In this document: in pieces, positions 28,224 through 37,636 of the stretch
Layout of the letters: each line of letters opens with the position of its first letter
Position numbering within the stretch: the first letter of the stretch is position 1
Source of the DNA: an uncultured Clostridia bacterium
Lineage (GTDB): Bacteria > Bacillota > Clostridia > UBA1381
DNA length: 64,000 nucleotides
Direction of reading: 5' to 3'
Assembly: GCA_934487205.1 (NCBI GenBank)
Contig: CAKSRS010000004.1
Span: forward strand, 8,542 to 72,541
The notes under the pieces: generated by a model
Seen by the model: the letters and a program-made list of their open reading frames with translations, nothing else
What the model was told of the DNA's origin: nothing
Database searches by the model: none
Program-made: the position numbers and the translations under genes

Positions 28224-30380
28224 ATGGATAAAATAACACAAACTCTTACCGAGGAATTCGGACTAAAACAATTTCAGGTCGAAAACACGCTTAAACTGAT
28301 AGACGAAGGCTGTACGATACCATTTATCGCGCGTTACCGCAAGGAAGTTACGGGTGAATTATCGGACGAGGTACTGCGCGAGCTGTCGGTACGTCTGGAA
28401 TATCTGCGCAATATCGAGGCAAAAAAAGCGGAAATCACACGTCTTATCGACGAACAGGGGAAACTGACCGATGAGCTTACGGCGGCAATAGAAAATGCAA
28501 AAACCGTCACGGAATTGGACGACCTGTACCGTCCGTACCGACCCAAGCGCCGTACGCGCGCGACAATCGCAAAGGAAAAAGGGCTTGAACCTCTCGCGGA
28601 ATTAATTCTTGCACAGGAGCAGACCTCCGGCACGCCTGAAAGTCTTGCGCTTGACTACATCGACGCGGAAAAGGGCGTGGAAACGGCAGAGGACGCCATC
28701 GCCGGCGCAATGGATATCATCGCCGAAATAATCTCCGACAACGCCGATTACCGCAAGAAAATCCGCGAAATATCCCTCGCAAACGGAAGTCTCTGCACAA
28801 AAGCTGCCAAAGACGAGGACAGCGTCTACAGCATGTATTACGACTTTTCCGAACCGGTTAAGCGGCTTGCAAATCACCGCGTTTTAGCTGTAAACCGCGG
28901 CGAAAAAGAGGGTTTTTTATCGGTAAAACTTGATGTTGAAGAAAATTTATGCACCGATTTTATAAAATCATGCATACTGACAAAAAAGCCGAATATATTC
29001 CGCGAAATAATATCCGCCGCCGCGGACGACAGCTACAAACGGCTGATTGCGCCGTCCATCGAAACCGAAATACGCAATCTGCTTACCGAGCGTGCGGGCG
29101 ACGCGGCAATCAAGGTTTTTGCGAAAAACCTGTCCGGACTGCTTTTGCAGCCGCCTATTAAGGGCAGAACCGTCCTCGGTCTCGACCCCGGCTACCGCAC
29201 CGGCTGCAAAGTTGCCGTTGTGGACGATACGGGCAAGGTTCTGGCAACCGGCGTCGTATATTGCACGCTGCCGCACCACGACCGTGAAAAGGCGAAAAAA
29301 ATACTTAAAAATCTCATAGAAATGCACAACGTCAACCTCATTTCCATAGGCAACGGAACGGCGTCAAAGGAAACCGAACAAGTTGCCGCGGAACTTATTA
29401 AAGAACTCGACCGCGAAGTTTACTACATGGTCGTAAGCGAGGCGGGCGCGTCGGTATATTCCGCGTCCAAACTTGCGGCGGAGGAATTTCCGGAATTTGA
29501 CGTATCTCTGCGAAGCGCTGTTTCGATTGCGCGCCGCCTTCAGGACCCCCTCGCCGAGCTTGTAAAAATCGACCCGAAAGCAATCGGCGTGGGGCAATAT
29601 CAGCACGACATGAACCAAAAGCAGCTGGGCGAAGCGCTCGGCGGCGTTGTCGAGGACTGCGTAAACAGTGTCGGCGTTGATTTGAACACCGCGTCGCCGT
29701 CCCTTCTTTCCTATGTTTCCGGCATAAATTCCGGCATAGCGAAAAACATCACGGCTTATCGCGAAGAAAACGGCAGGTTTACCGACAGAAAACAGCTTTT
29801 AAAGGTAGCGAAACTCGGTAAAAAGGCATTTGAGCAATGCGCCGGATTTTTGCGCATTGACGGCGGCGACAACGTTTTCGACAACACCTCCGTCCACCCC
29901 GAAAGCTACGCCGCTGCAAGCGGACTGCTGCAAAAACTCGGCTACACGGCAGATGATGTGGCGGACGGGAAAATCACCGACCTTAAAGACAGACTGAAAA
30001 AGCTCGACAATGCAAAGCTTGCGGACGAGCTGCATATCGGTCTGCCCACCCTTCGCGATATTGCGGACGGACTCATGAAAAAGGGGCGCGACCCGCGCGA
30101 GGAACTGCCGCAGCCGATTTTGATGTCCGACGTTATGAGCATTGAGGATTTAAAACCCGGCATGATTATGAAGGGCACTGTACGCAACGTTATTGATTTC
30201 GGCGCATTTGTCGATATCGGCGTTCACCAGGACGGACTTGTGCATATTTCGCAAATCTGTGACCGCTATATCAAACACCCGCTTGACGTTCTGTCGGTGG
30301 GCGATATCGTCAAGGTGAAAATCCTCGACGTAGATTTAAAGAAAAACCGCATTTCACTCACCATGAAGGAGGCAGACTGA
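28224..30380 (+). CDS. tex: Tex family RNA-binding transcription accessory protein
   Basis: The protein has 718 residues from ATG 28224, chosen because GGAAGGGG precedes it and the promoter overlaps the earlier ATG. The order is an N-terminal HTH bundle (PFIARYRKEVTGELSDE), a YqgF/RNase H-like domain (VLGLDPGYRTGCKVAVVD), helix-hairpin-helix motifs (VGVDLNTASPSLLSYVSGI) and a C-terminal S1 domain (IDFGAFVDIGVHQDGLVHIS). Tex binds RNA non-specifically and affects transcription and stress tolerance. It is cotranscribed with lgt, which starts 2 nt after its stop. Confidence 0.96.
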   Translation: MDKITQTLTEEFGLKQFQVENTLKLIDEGCTIPFIARYRKEVTGELSDEVLRELSVRLEYLRNIEAKKAEITRLIDEQGKLTDELTAAIENAKTVTELDDLYRPYRPKRRTRATIAKEKGLEPLAELILAQEQTSGTPESLALDYIDAEKGVETAEDAIAGAMDIIAEIISDNADYRKKIREISLANGSLCTKAAKDEDSVYSMYYDFSEPVKRLANHRVLAVNRGEKEGFLSVKLDVEENLCTDFIKSCILTKKPNIFREIISAAADDSYKRLIAPSIETEIRNLLTERAGDAAIKVFAKNLSGLLLQPPIKGRTVLGLDPGYRTGCKVAVVDDTGKVLATGVVYCTLPHHDREKAKKILKNLIEMHNVNLISIGNGTASKETEQVAAELIKELDREVYYMVVSEAGASVYSASKLAAEEFPEFDVSLRSAVSIARRLQDPLAELVKIDPKAIGVGQYQHDMNQKQLGEALGGVVEDCVNSVGVDLNTASPSLLSYVSGINSGIAKNITAYREENGRFTDRKQLLKVAKLGKKAFEQCAGFLRIDGGDNVFDNTSVHPESYAAASGLLQKLGYTADDVADGKITDLKDRLKKLDNAKLADELHIGLPTLRDIADGLMKKGRDPREELPQPILMSDVMSIEDLKPGMIMKGTVRNVIDFGAFVDIGVHQDGLVHISQICDRYIKHPLDVLSVGDIVKVKILDVDLKKNRISLTMKEAD

Positions 30381-30382
30381 GT

Positions 30383-31177
30383 ATGACAAACACAATCGGA
30401 TTTCCCGGTTTGGGGATAACGCTGACCGTCAACCGCGTTGCGTTCAGCGTTTTCGGCAAGGATATCTACTGGTACGCCCTGTGTATTCTGACAGGCTATC
30501 TCGCCGGGCTCGCCTTTGTTTCCGCAACATGCAAAAAGCGCGGCGCCGACCCCGACAACATTTTTGATATCTGCTTTTACGGTTTGATTTTCGGCTTAAT
30601 CGGCGCGCGGATTTACTACTGCATATTTGATTGGAAATCAATCGGCGGATTTTGGGGCATTTTCCGTATTTGGGAAGGCGGAATTGCCATCTACGGTGCG
30701 CTGATCGGCGCAATCGCAAGCACATACGTCTACTGCCGCATAAAAAAGCTTAACATTCTGCGCATATTCGACGTATGCGTACCCGGACTTTTTGTAGGGC
30801 AGATTATTGGCAGATGGGGGAACTTTTTCAACGCTGAAGTTTACGGCCGCGAAACCGACAGTATTCTGCGTATGACAATAAACGGTGCAAACGGTGTCCA
30901 CCCGCTGTTTTTGTACGAGGGACTGTGGAATCTCGCGGGGCTTATTCTGCTGCTGATTTTCCGCGACAAAAAACGCGCCGACGGGCAACCGTTCTTCTTC
31001 TATGTATTTTGGTACGGTCTCGGACGGCTTTTCCTTGAAGGCATGCGCCAAAGCGAATATATCCTGTATGTAATTCCCGGAATTTTGGGTATTTCGCAAG
31101 TTGTGGCGGCAATCGGCACAATCGTCGGTGTGGGCGGCATGTTTTTTCTGCAAAAACATCATCAAAAGTCTGCATAA
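30383..31177 (+). CDS. lgt: Prolipoprotein diacylglyceryl transferase
   Basis: This 264-residue membrane enzyme transfers diacylglycerol from phosphatidylglycerol to the lipobox cysteine of prelipoproteins. About seven helices are seen. GARIYYCIFDW and the family signature GRWGNFFNAEVYGRET (carrying catalytic-site residues) are present, with HPLFLYEGLWN further on. It is the second gene of the tex operon. Its product would modify, among others, the sugar-binding lipoprotein at 60097-61476. Confidence 0.96.
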   Translation: MTNTIGFPGLGITLTVNRVAFSVFGKDIYWYALCILTGYLAGLAFVSATCKKRGADPDNIFDICFYGLIFGLIGARIYYCIFDWKSIGGFWGIFRIWEGGIAIYGALIGAIASTYVYCRIKKLNILRIFDVCVPGLFVGQIIGRWGNFFNAEVYGRETDSILRMTINGANGVHPLFLYEGLWNLAGLILLLIFRDKKRADGQPFFFYVFWYGLGRLFLEGMRQSEYILYVIPGILGISQVVAAIGTIVGVGGMFFLQKHHQKSA

Positions 31178-31229
31178 TGCGCGTATTTTTCAACATTCTG
31201 CATAAAAATATAAAATAATTGTAATTTTA

Positions 31230-31276
31230 ACGCAAAATGTTATTGATTTTGACGCAAAAAAGTGTTATTATGTAAT
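31230..31276 (+). promoter_or_regulatory. nifJ promoter region with direct repeats
   Basis: Two direct repeats of the form ACGCAAAA-n-TGTTATT occur at 31230-31244 and 31252-31269, offset by 22 bp (two helical turns). The second overlaps a TTGACG (31249-31254) / TGTAAT (31271-31276) promoter with a 16-bp spacer. They could bind a redox or metabolic regulator; I do not recognise the factor. Confidence 0.5.
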
Positions 31277-31346
31277 AGTATGAATTTTTAATTCTGTAAA
31301 ACAGGGTTTATACTGCCCGGAACTATAAAAAGGAGGAAAATCTTTT

Positions 31347-34300
31347 ATGGGAAGAAAAATGAAAACCATGGACGGTAACAACGCTGCGGCTTATGCATCT
31401 TACGCATTTACCGATGTCGCTGCTATCTATCCTATTACTCCGTCATCAACCATGGCGGAAGTAACCGACAAATGGGCTACCGCAGGTCAGAAAAACATCT
31501 TCGGCAGAACAGTTCAGGTTACAGAGATGCAGTCGGAGGCAGGCGCTTCGGGTACTGTACACGGCTCGCTTGCAGCAGGCGCTTTAACCACTACATACAC
31601 TGCATCACAGGGTCTTCTTCTGATGATACCTAACATGTACAAAATCGCCGGCGAACTTTTGCCTTGCGTATTCAACGTATCGGCTCGTGCGCTCGCATCA
31701 CACGCGCTGTCAATCTTCGGCGACCATCAGGACGTTATGGCTTGCCGTCAGACAGGCTTTGCAATGCTCGCATCGACTAACCCGCAGGAGGCTATGGACC
31801 TGGGCGCTGTCGCTCACCTTACAACAATCAAGGGCAAAGTTCCTTTCCTGCACTTCTTCGACGGTTTCAGAACCTCGCACGAATATCAGAAAGTCGCTTG
31901 CTGGGACTACGCTGACCTTGCGGAAATGGTAGACTGGGACGCTATCGCTGAATTCAGACACGGCGCATTGAATCCGGAACACCCGGCTCAGCGCGGTACC
32001 GCTCAGAACCCGGACGTATTCTTCCAGGCAAAGGAAGCGGCTAACAAATATTACGAGGCTATTCCCGCGCTTACTCAGGAATACATGGACAAGGTTAACG
32101 CTAAAATCGGCACCGACTACAAGCTGTTCAACTACTACGGCGCAGCTGATGCCGAAACCGTTATTATCGCTATGGGTTCGGTAAACGACACCATCGCTGA
32201 AACGGTTGACTACATGAACGCAAACGGCGAAAAAGTCGGCATGATTAAAGTCCGTCTTTACAGACCGTTCTCCATCGACCACTTCATCGCAGCTATTCCG
32301 GACAGCGTTAAGAAAATCGTTGTTCTGGACAGAACAAAGGAATCGGGCGCTATCGGCGAACCGCTTTACCTCGACGTTGTTGCCGCTGTTGAAAATTCAA
32401 AATTTGCAGGCACACCGATTTTCGGCGGACGTTTCGGTCTCGGTTCAAAAGATACAACTCCGGCACAGATTATTGCCGCTTTCAAGAATACCGAAAAGAA
32501 ACACTTCACAATCGGTATCAAGGACGACGTTACAAATCTGTCGCTTGAAACGGCAGAAAATCCGGATACTACACCTAAGGGTATCAAGAGCTGTAAATTC
32601 TGGGGTCTCGGTGCGGACGGTACTGTCGGCGCTAACAAGAACTCCGTTAAAATTATCGGCGACCACACAGATATGAACGTTCAGGCATATTTCGACTATG
32701 ACTCAAAGAAGTCGGGCGGTCTGACAGTTTCGCACCTGCGTTTCGGTCACGCAAAGATTACATCGACCTACCTTATCAACAAGGCTGACTTCGTTGCATG
32801 CCACAAGGCATCATACATCAGACAATACGATATGGTTCAGGACGTTAAGCCGGGCGGCGTATTCCTTTTGAACTGCTCATGGAACGCTGAAGAACTCGAA
32901 ACACACCTCCCCGGTCAGGTTAAGAGATATATCGCTGAAAACAACATTCAGTTCTACACAATCGACGGCGTTAAAATCGGTAAGGAAATCGGCCTCGGAA
33001 ACAGAATTAACACTGTTCTGCAATCCGCATTCTTCAAACTGGCTGATATTATCCCGGCTGATGACGCTATCAAATACATGAAGGACGCAGCAACCGCCTC
33101 TTACTCAAAGAAGGGTGACGCTATCGTTAAGATGAACCACGACGCTATCGACGCCGGCGCAAAGGCAATCGTTAAAGTTGATGTTCCCGCATCATGGAAG
33201 GACGCTAAAGACGAAGATCTTTCCGTTAAGCACGAAGGCGAAGGCAAGCTGATTGATTACGTTAACAACGTACTCGTTCCGATTAACGGTTTCCGCGGTA
33301 TGCAGCTGCCCGTTTCAACATTTGTTCCTTATGCAAACGGTGAAGTTCCGCTGGGCTCATCTGCATTTGAAAAGCGAGGTATCGCAATCGATGTTCCGAC
33401 ATGGAACGGCGACGCTTGTCTGCAATGCGGACTCTGCTCATATGTATGTCCTCACGGCTGTATAAGACCTGTTGTTCTTACAGAAGAAGAACTTAAGAAC
33501 GCTCCGGAAGGAATTAAATACGTTAAGATGAAACAGCTTGACGGCTACTACTACGGTATGGCAATTTCAGTTCTTGACTGTACAGGCTGCGGCTCATGTG
33601 TAAATGTGTGTCCGGAAGTTAAGGGTACAAAAGCACTGTCAATGTCGCCGCTTGATAATAATCTTGATGAACAGAAGGGCTTTGACTACGGAATTAAGCT
33701 TGCTATAAAGCCGTCCGTACTTGAAAAGTTCCCGATTAACACGGTTAAGGGTTCACAGTTCCGCGCACCGTACCTTGAATTCTCGGGCGCATGCGCAGGC
33801 TGCGGCGAAACACCTTACGCTAAACTTATCACTCAGCTGTTCGGCAGCAGAATGTACATCGCAAACGCAACAGGCTGTTCATCAATCTGGGGCGGTTCAT
33901 CACCTTCAACACCGTACACAACTGACGAAGAAGGCAAAGGTCCGGCATGGGCAAACTCTCTGTTTGAAGATAACGCCGAATACGGCTACGGTATGTTCCT
34001 CGGTCAGAAGGCTATCCGCGAAAAGAACATTGAAAAGATCGAAAAGATCGCAGCAGACGAACCTTCGGTTAAGCCGGCTGTTGACAAATATCTTGAAACT
34101 AAGGATTGCGGCACAGCTAACAAGGTTGCAACAGAAGAACTGTTAAAGGCAATCGCAAACCTGAACTCGCAGGAAGCTAAGGACGTCCTTGCAGACAAGG
34201 ATTATCTGAATAAGAAATCCGTATGGATTTTCGGCGGCGACGGCTGGGCATATGATATCGGTTTCGGCGGCGTTGACCATGTTCTTGCATCGGGCGAGGA

Positions 34301-34862
34301 CGTAAACATCATGGTATTCGATACCGAAGTTTACTCAAACACAGGCGGACAGTCATCAAAATCAACACCTACCGGTGCAATCGCACAGTTTGCTGCTGCA
34401 GGTAAGGCTGTTAAGAAGAAAGACCTTGCAGCAATCGCAATGAGCTACGGTTACATCTACGTTGCACAAATCGCTCAGGGTGCTGACTACAACCAGTGCT
34501 TAAAGGCTATGCTGGAGGCAGAAAGCTACCACGGACCTTCAATCATCATCGCATACGCTCCGTGTATCAACCACGGTATCAAGGGCGGCATGAGCATCGC
34601 TCAGACAGAGGAAAAGAAGGCTGTTGAAGCAGGCTACTGGCATCTGTTCAGATTCGACCCAAGACGTACTCTTGAGGGCAAGAATCCGTTCCAGCTTGAT
34701 TCAAAAGCACCGAAGGCAAATTACGAAGACTTCATCATGGGCGAAGTTCGTTACAATTCACTTGCACGTTCCAATCCGGACAGAGCAAAAGAATTGTTCG
34801 CAAAGGCTGAAGCTGACGCCAAAGCTAAATACGACAAGCTCGTTAAAATGGCTGAAGAATAA
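31347..34862 (+). CDS. nifJ: Pyruvate:ferredoxin (flavodoxin) oxidoreductase
   Basis: This 1171-residue single-chain enzyme decarboxylates pyruvate to acetyl-CoA, CO2 and reduced ferredoxin. All domains of homodimeric PFOR are in order. The pyrimidine-binding part has YPITPSSTMAE, then domain II, the gamma-type domain (KSGGLTVSHLRFG) and an EKR segment. Two 4Fe-4S motifs (CLQCGLCSYVCPHGC and CTGCGSCVNVCP) precede the TPP-binding domain with CAGCGETPYAK, GDGWAYDIGFGG and TEVYSNTGGQSSKSTPTGA. Codon use is strongly biased (many GCT, AAC, GAC and GTT) compared with its neighbours, as expected for very high expression. AGGAGG precedes the ATG. It is monocistronic with a strong terminator. Confidence 0.97.
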   Translation: MGRKMKTMDGNNAAAYASYAFTDVAAIYPITPSSTMAEVTDKWATAGQKNIFGRTVQVTEMQSEAGASGTVHGSLAAGALTTTYTASQGLLLMIPNMYKIAGELLPCVFNVSARALASHALSIFGDHQDVMACRQTGFAMLASTNPQEAMDLGAVAHLTTIKGKVPFLHFFDGFRTSHEYQKVACWDYADLAEMVDWDAIAEFRHGALNPEHPAQRGTAQNPDVFFQAKEAANKYYEAIPALTQEYMDKVNAKIGTDYKLFNYYGAADAETVIIAMGSVNDTIAETVDYMNANGEKVGMIKVRLYRPFSIDHFIAAIPDSVKKIVVLDRTKESGAIGEPLYLDVVAAVENSKFAGTPIFGGRFGLGSKDTTPAQIIAAFKNTEKKHFTIGIKDDVTNLSLETAENPDTTPKGIKSCKFWGLGADGTVGANKNSVKIIGDHTDMNVQAYFDYDSKKSGGLTVSHLRFGHAKITSTYLINKADFVACHKASYIRQYDMVQDVKPGGVFLLNCSWNAEELETHLPGQVKRYIAENNIQFYTIDGVKIGKEIGLGNRINTVLQSAFFKLADIIPADDAIKYMKDAATASYSKKGDAIVKMNHDAIDAGAKAIVKVDVPASWKDAKDEDLSVKHEGEGKLIDYVNNVLVPINGFRGMQLPVSTFVPYANGEVPLGSSAFEKRGIAIDVPTWNGDACLQCGLCSYVCPHGCIRPVVLTEEELKNAPEGIKYVKMKQLDGYYYGMAISVLDCTGCGSCVNVCPEVKGTKALSMSPLDNNLDEQKGFDYGIKLAIKPSVLEKFPINTVKGSQFRAPYLEFSGACAGCGETPYAKLITQLFGSRMYIANATGCSSIWGGSSPSTPYTTDEEGKGPAWANSLFEDNAEYGYGMFLGQKAIREKNIEKIEKIAADEPSVKPAVDKYLETKDCGTANKVATEELLKAIANLNSQEAKDVLADKDYLNKKSVWIFGGDGWAYDIGFGGVDHVLASGEDVNIMVFDTEVYSNTGGQSSKSTPTGAIAQFAAAGKAVKKKDLAAIAMSYGYIYVAQIAQGADYNQCLKAMLEAESYHGPSIIIAYAPCINHGIKGGMSIAQTEEKKAVEAGYWHLFRFDPRRTLEGKNPFQLDSKAPKANYEDFIMGEVRYNSLARSNPDRAKELFAKAEADAKAKYDKLVKMAEE

Positions 34863-34870
34863 TATTGCAT

Positions 34871-34909
34871 AAAAATATCGGAGATTTTCATCTCCGATAT
34901 TTTTATTGT
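34871..34909 (+). terminator. nifJ terminator
   Basis: A 15-bp stem (34871-34885 with 34890-34904) closes a 4-nt loop. The T-run is part of the stem end. Confidence 0.85.
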
Positions 34910-34910
34910 A

Positions 34911-34943
34911 AAATGCAGGCGGCTTAATTTGCCGCCTGCATTT
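34911..34943 (-). terminator. Terminator of the MFS transporter gene
   Basis: A perfect 13-bp GC-rich stem (34911-34923 with 34931-34943) closes a 7-nt loop. It abuts the stop codon of the transporter and is A/T-flanked on both sides, so it may work in both directions. Confidence 0.8.
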
Positions 34944-34944
34944 T

Positions 34945-36237
34945 TTATTGAATCATCGCCTTTTGCTTTGCAACCACAAAATGTACGAACAATATCACAC
35001 CAATCATGACAGCAAACGAAATCAGCGACAGCAGCTGCTGACCATACATAGGTATGCCAAAAACGGTGTTTCCGTTCGCCTGCACCGCCGACAAAATCCG
35101 GCTGCCTATCAGTGACGAACAAAATCCGATAATTCCGCCGATACTGCTCTTTATCGCCGACGCCTGAACAAAATAATCCGTTTTTACATAACTGTAGACA
35201 ATGTTTAACTGATTTTGATTTATGCCCGCCTGTGAAGTATTAAACAGTATCGTATAAATAACGATACACCACCATGTGCCCGGCGCGCAGAATATGTTTA
35301 CCAAAAATGCGGCGGCGGCAATAGCATATCCCATCTCCAGACCCTTTGTAAATCCGTATTTATTCGCAAATTTGCCGAAAGGCATCGAAAAGGAAAAACG
35401 CGACAAATTAGCCACCATGTTGATAATCTGCACAGTACCCACCGAAATCATAAGCTCTTTGGTTTTGTAAATTCCCAAAAAACCGATTGTCATATACCTT
35501 GCAAATTCGTATGCCGATATCATCACAACCACATGCGTAAAATTTTTATTGTGCATAATATTTCCGATAACTTCTTTAAACGGTACCGTCTTATGCTTTT
35601 CTACCGCGTCGGAGCCCTTAATCATAAGCAGGCTGATAAAATTGAGCAATGTAATAACAAAAATCGACGCCGCCATAAAAATAAATCCGCCGTTTATGTT
35701 GCCGCTGTTTTCATACGCGTCGAAAACATGACCGACAACCATTGTGTAAACAATACCGCCCACAAGCGACACCATTTCCTTTGCGGCGGAATATGTACCG
35801 CGCTTTGTCGGCGCAACAAAGGAATTTCCCCACTTAAATATTATCGACGTAACGGTGTAATTCAGAAAATATGCCGCAAAAATCACCGCCGTAACAATTG
35901 CGGTTCTTCCGCCCGTACCTATCGGCACAAACGGCAAAAGGTACAGACACATAAACAAAAACGAACTTAACGTATTAAAAATTGTTGACGTTTTTTTGAC
36001 ATTTTTTATGTGCTGAACAAGGAACAGTGACACCAATTGAAACAAAAACGCCGCCGACACAAAGGACGAAATAACGCCGATTGTTGAATCCTTAATGCCC
36101 ATTTCCGACAACAGTTTTGCCAAAAATGCGTCGCCCGCAAGAATTGTTACAAAATATTCAAACGTGCACTGCGCCATATATGCCGCGCGCGACCGCTTGT
36201 ACTCCGGACTGTCATAAATAGTTTTAGTCATTTCCAT
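34945..36237 (-). CDS. MFS-type transporter
   Basis: The protein has 430 residues from ATG 36237, chosen because AAGGAG lies 7 nt upstream; a longer reading into the lacI gene lacks one. Twelve hydrophobic segments with a charged central loop (KGSDAVEKHKTVPFK) fit the major facilitator superfamily. The segment SVGTVQIINMVANLSRF resembles MFS sugar and nucleoside porters, but no family is certain. The start overlaps the end of the LacI-type regulator by 14 nt, so the two are coupled. This suggests a carbohydrate substrate whose level the regulator senses. Confidence 0.85.
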   Translation of the reverse strand: MEMTKTIYDSPEYKRSRAAYMAQCTFEYFVTILAGDAFLAKLLSEMGIKDSTIGVISSFVSAAFLFQLVSLFLVQHIKNVKKTSTIFNTLSSFLFMCLYLLPFVPIGTGGRTAIVTAVIFAAYFLNYTVTSIIFKWGNSFVAPTKRGTYSAAKEMVSLVGGIVYTMVVGHVFDAYENSGNINGGFIFMAASIFVITLLNFISLLMIKGSDAVEKHKTVPFKEVIGNIMHNKNFTHVVVMISAYEFARYMTIGFLGIYKTKELMISVGTVQIINMVANLSRFSFSMPFGKFANKYGFTKGLEMGYAIAAAAFLVNIFCAPGTWWCIVIYTILFNTSQAGINQNQLNIVYSYVKTDYFVQASAIKSSIGGIIGFCSSLIGSRILSAVQANGNTVFGIPMYGQQLLSLISFAVMIGVILFVHFVVAKQKAMIQ

Positions 36238-37219
36238 TTTTCTTCTCCTTATATTGCGCGGTTGTTTCGCGGACAACCAGCTCATGCTCCACCGCTATCC
36301 GCTTTGGTGCGTCCTCCTCGCCGTAAATCCTGTTGAGCAGCAAATCTACGCACACCTTGCATTGTATTTGATAATTGGGATTGATTGTCGTGAGCGGTTC
36401 GGCGGAATACGCCGCAAACGGAATATCGTTTTTCCCGATTACCGACAAATCTTCCGGCACCGAAATCCCCAGTTTTTTCAGCCGGTATATCATGGCAAGC
36501 GCCACCTCGTCATACGCGCACACCACGGCCGTCGGGCGGTTATTCTGACAGGCAAAACTCTCCGCCGCCTCATAGCCTATTTCCTCAAATCGCTTGTCTA
36601 CGATATAGCACCAATCGCCGCAAAACGGTACCTTATACTTTTTCAGCGTCTTTTTAAAATCCTCCAGCTGACCCATCGTCAGCAATTCGCCGACAAAGCC
36701 AATCTTTTGATGCCCCAAATCGGTCAGATATGCGACAGTTGTGTCCATAACTTTTCCCGAATCATTAAAAACGCAGTCGAAACGCTCATCATGAAAATCG
36801 CCGATACGCACCACCGGCAAATCGGGCATGCCGCGCACATCGCCCCCGATAGCCACAATTCCGTCCGCATCGTCGTCCAAAATTATGCTTTCTATGCCGT
36901 GCGAAATCTTTTCATTGCTGAAATCATAAATATACACAAAAGTGCGCCCGCCGCGCTCCTCGACATACTCTTTTATCCATGTCACCATCGTGGAATACGC
37001 AATGCTGATAATTTCAGGGCACAATATCGCAATAACCGGGTGTTTTCCCTTTTTATATTCGATTTTTCGTTTGTTCTTTTCCTTAAAATAGCCTAATTCA
37101 AGCGCAATACGTTTAATTCGTTCCGCCGTTTCGCTGTTTACCTCCCTGCTGTCGGACAGCGCCTTCGAAACGGTCGAAACCGAAACGTTCGCTATTTTGG
37201 CAATTTCTCTATGCGTCAT
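36224..37219 (-). CDS. LacI family transcriptional regulator
   Basis: The protein has 331 residues from ATG 37219 (GGAG 7-10 nt upstream). Residues 1-25, MTHREIAKIANVSVSTVSKA and onward, are a textbook LacI helix-turn-helix with hinge. A periplasmic-binding-protein-like sensor domain follows (GHQKIGFVGELLTMGQLEDF, PTAVVCAYDEVALAMIY, TTINPNYQIQCKVCVDLLLNRI). It presumably responds to a sugar and controls the overlapping MFS gene and itself, through a palindrome between promoter and start. Confidence 0.93.
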   Translation of the reverse strand: MTHREIAKIANVSVSTVSKALSDSREVNSETAERIKRIALELGYFKEKNKRKIEYKKGKHPVIAILCPEIISIAYSTMVTWIKEYVEERGGRTFVYIYDFSNEKISHGIESIILDDDADGIVAIGGDVRGMPDLPVVRIGDFHDERFDCVFNDSGKVMDTTVAYLTDLGHQKIGFVGELLTMGQLEDFKKTLKKYKVPFCGDWCYIVDKRFEEIGYEAAESFACQNNRPTAVVCAYDEVALAMIYRLKKLGISVPEDLSVIGKNDIPFAAYSAEPLTTINPNYQIQCKVCVDLLLNRIYGEEDAPKRIAVEHELVVRETTAQYKEKKNGND

Positions 37220-37235
37220 AATTTTCTCCGTTTCT

Positions 37236-37292
37236 ATGCCGTACGGCATTTTACACAATATTCATTATACCCCAACAAATCCGCTATTTCAA
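37236..37292 (-). promoter_or_regulatory. lacI-MFS promoter and palindromic operator
   Basis: On the minus strand, TTGAAA (37292-37287) and TATAAT (37269-37264) are separated by 17 bp. The perfect 14-bp palindrome ATGCCGTACGGCAT (37236-37249) lies just downstream of the expected start. Its central CG-rich dyad fits a LacI-type operator in a roadblock position. Confidence 0.78.
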
Positions 37293-37330
37293 CCCTTTAC
37301 GTTACGAAAAAAATTCGTATTTTATCGAAT

Positions 37331-37462
37331 CAAAAAAAACGCGGCAAAAACCGCCGCGGCAAAAAATATTCCGTTAAAAAACCGAAAAAGCACCGATGTG
37401 CGATGCTTTCAGGCTTGATATGTATAGGATAAAAGGGTAGAAAAAAGCAACTTCCTTCTACA
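37331..37462 (-). ncRNA. Candidate small RNA with three hairpins
   Basis: A minus-strand promoter, TTGCAA (37497-37492) and TATAAT (37474-37469) with a 17-bp spacer, points to a start near 37462. The roughly 132-nt transcript would form hairpin 1 (GTAGAAGGAAG paired with CTTTTTTCTAC over 11 bp, 3-nt loop). Hairpin 2 is AAAGCATCG with CGGTGCTTT, followed by T-rich sequence. Hairpin 3 is CGCGGC with GCCGCG, followed by eight Ts, a strong terminator. No reading frame with a ribosome-binding site is seen. It ends before the separate lacI promoter, so it does not look like a lacI leader. Hairpin 1 exposes AAGGAAG, a Shine-Dalgarno-like sequence. Confidence 0.55.
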
Positions 37463-37468
37463 TCGTAC

Positions 37469-37497
37469 ATTATATCACACCCCGCCGCAAATTGCAA
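37469..37497 (-). promoter_or_regulatory. Promoter of the candidate small RNA
   Basis: TTGCAA and TATAAT are separated by exactly 17 bp on the minus strand. No gene starts downstream before the triple-hairpin terminator region. Confidence 0.65.
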
Positions 37498-37636
37498 CAT
37501 TTTTTTTGCAAGTGTGGTATTATTTAATTAAACTGCTACACTTTGCATACAATATATGTGTATTATGACAAAAAAACAGCCTTAAAGCGGCATAATCATG
37601 CTCTTTCTAACATATACTATCGGTGAGGTGAAAGCT

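Noticed and set aside
37199..37432. Small proteins in the gap upstream of lacI
   Set aside because: No ribosome-binding sites; the frames cross the lacI promoter, operator and the small-RNA terminator.
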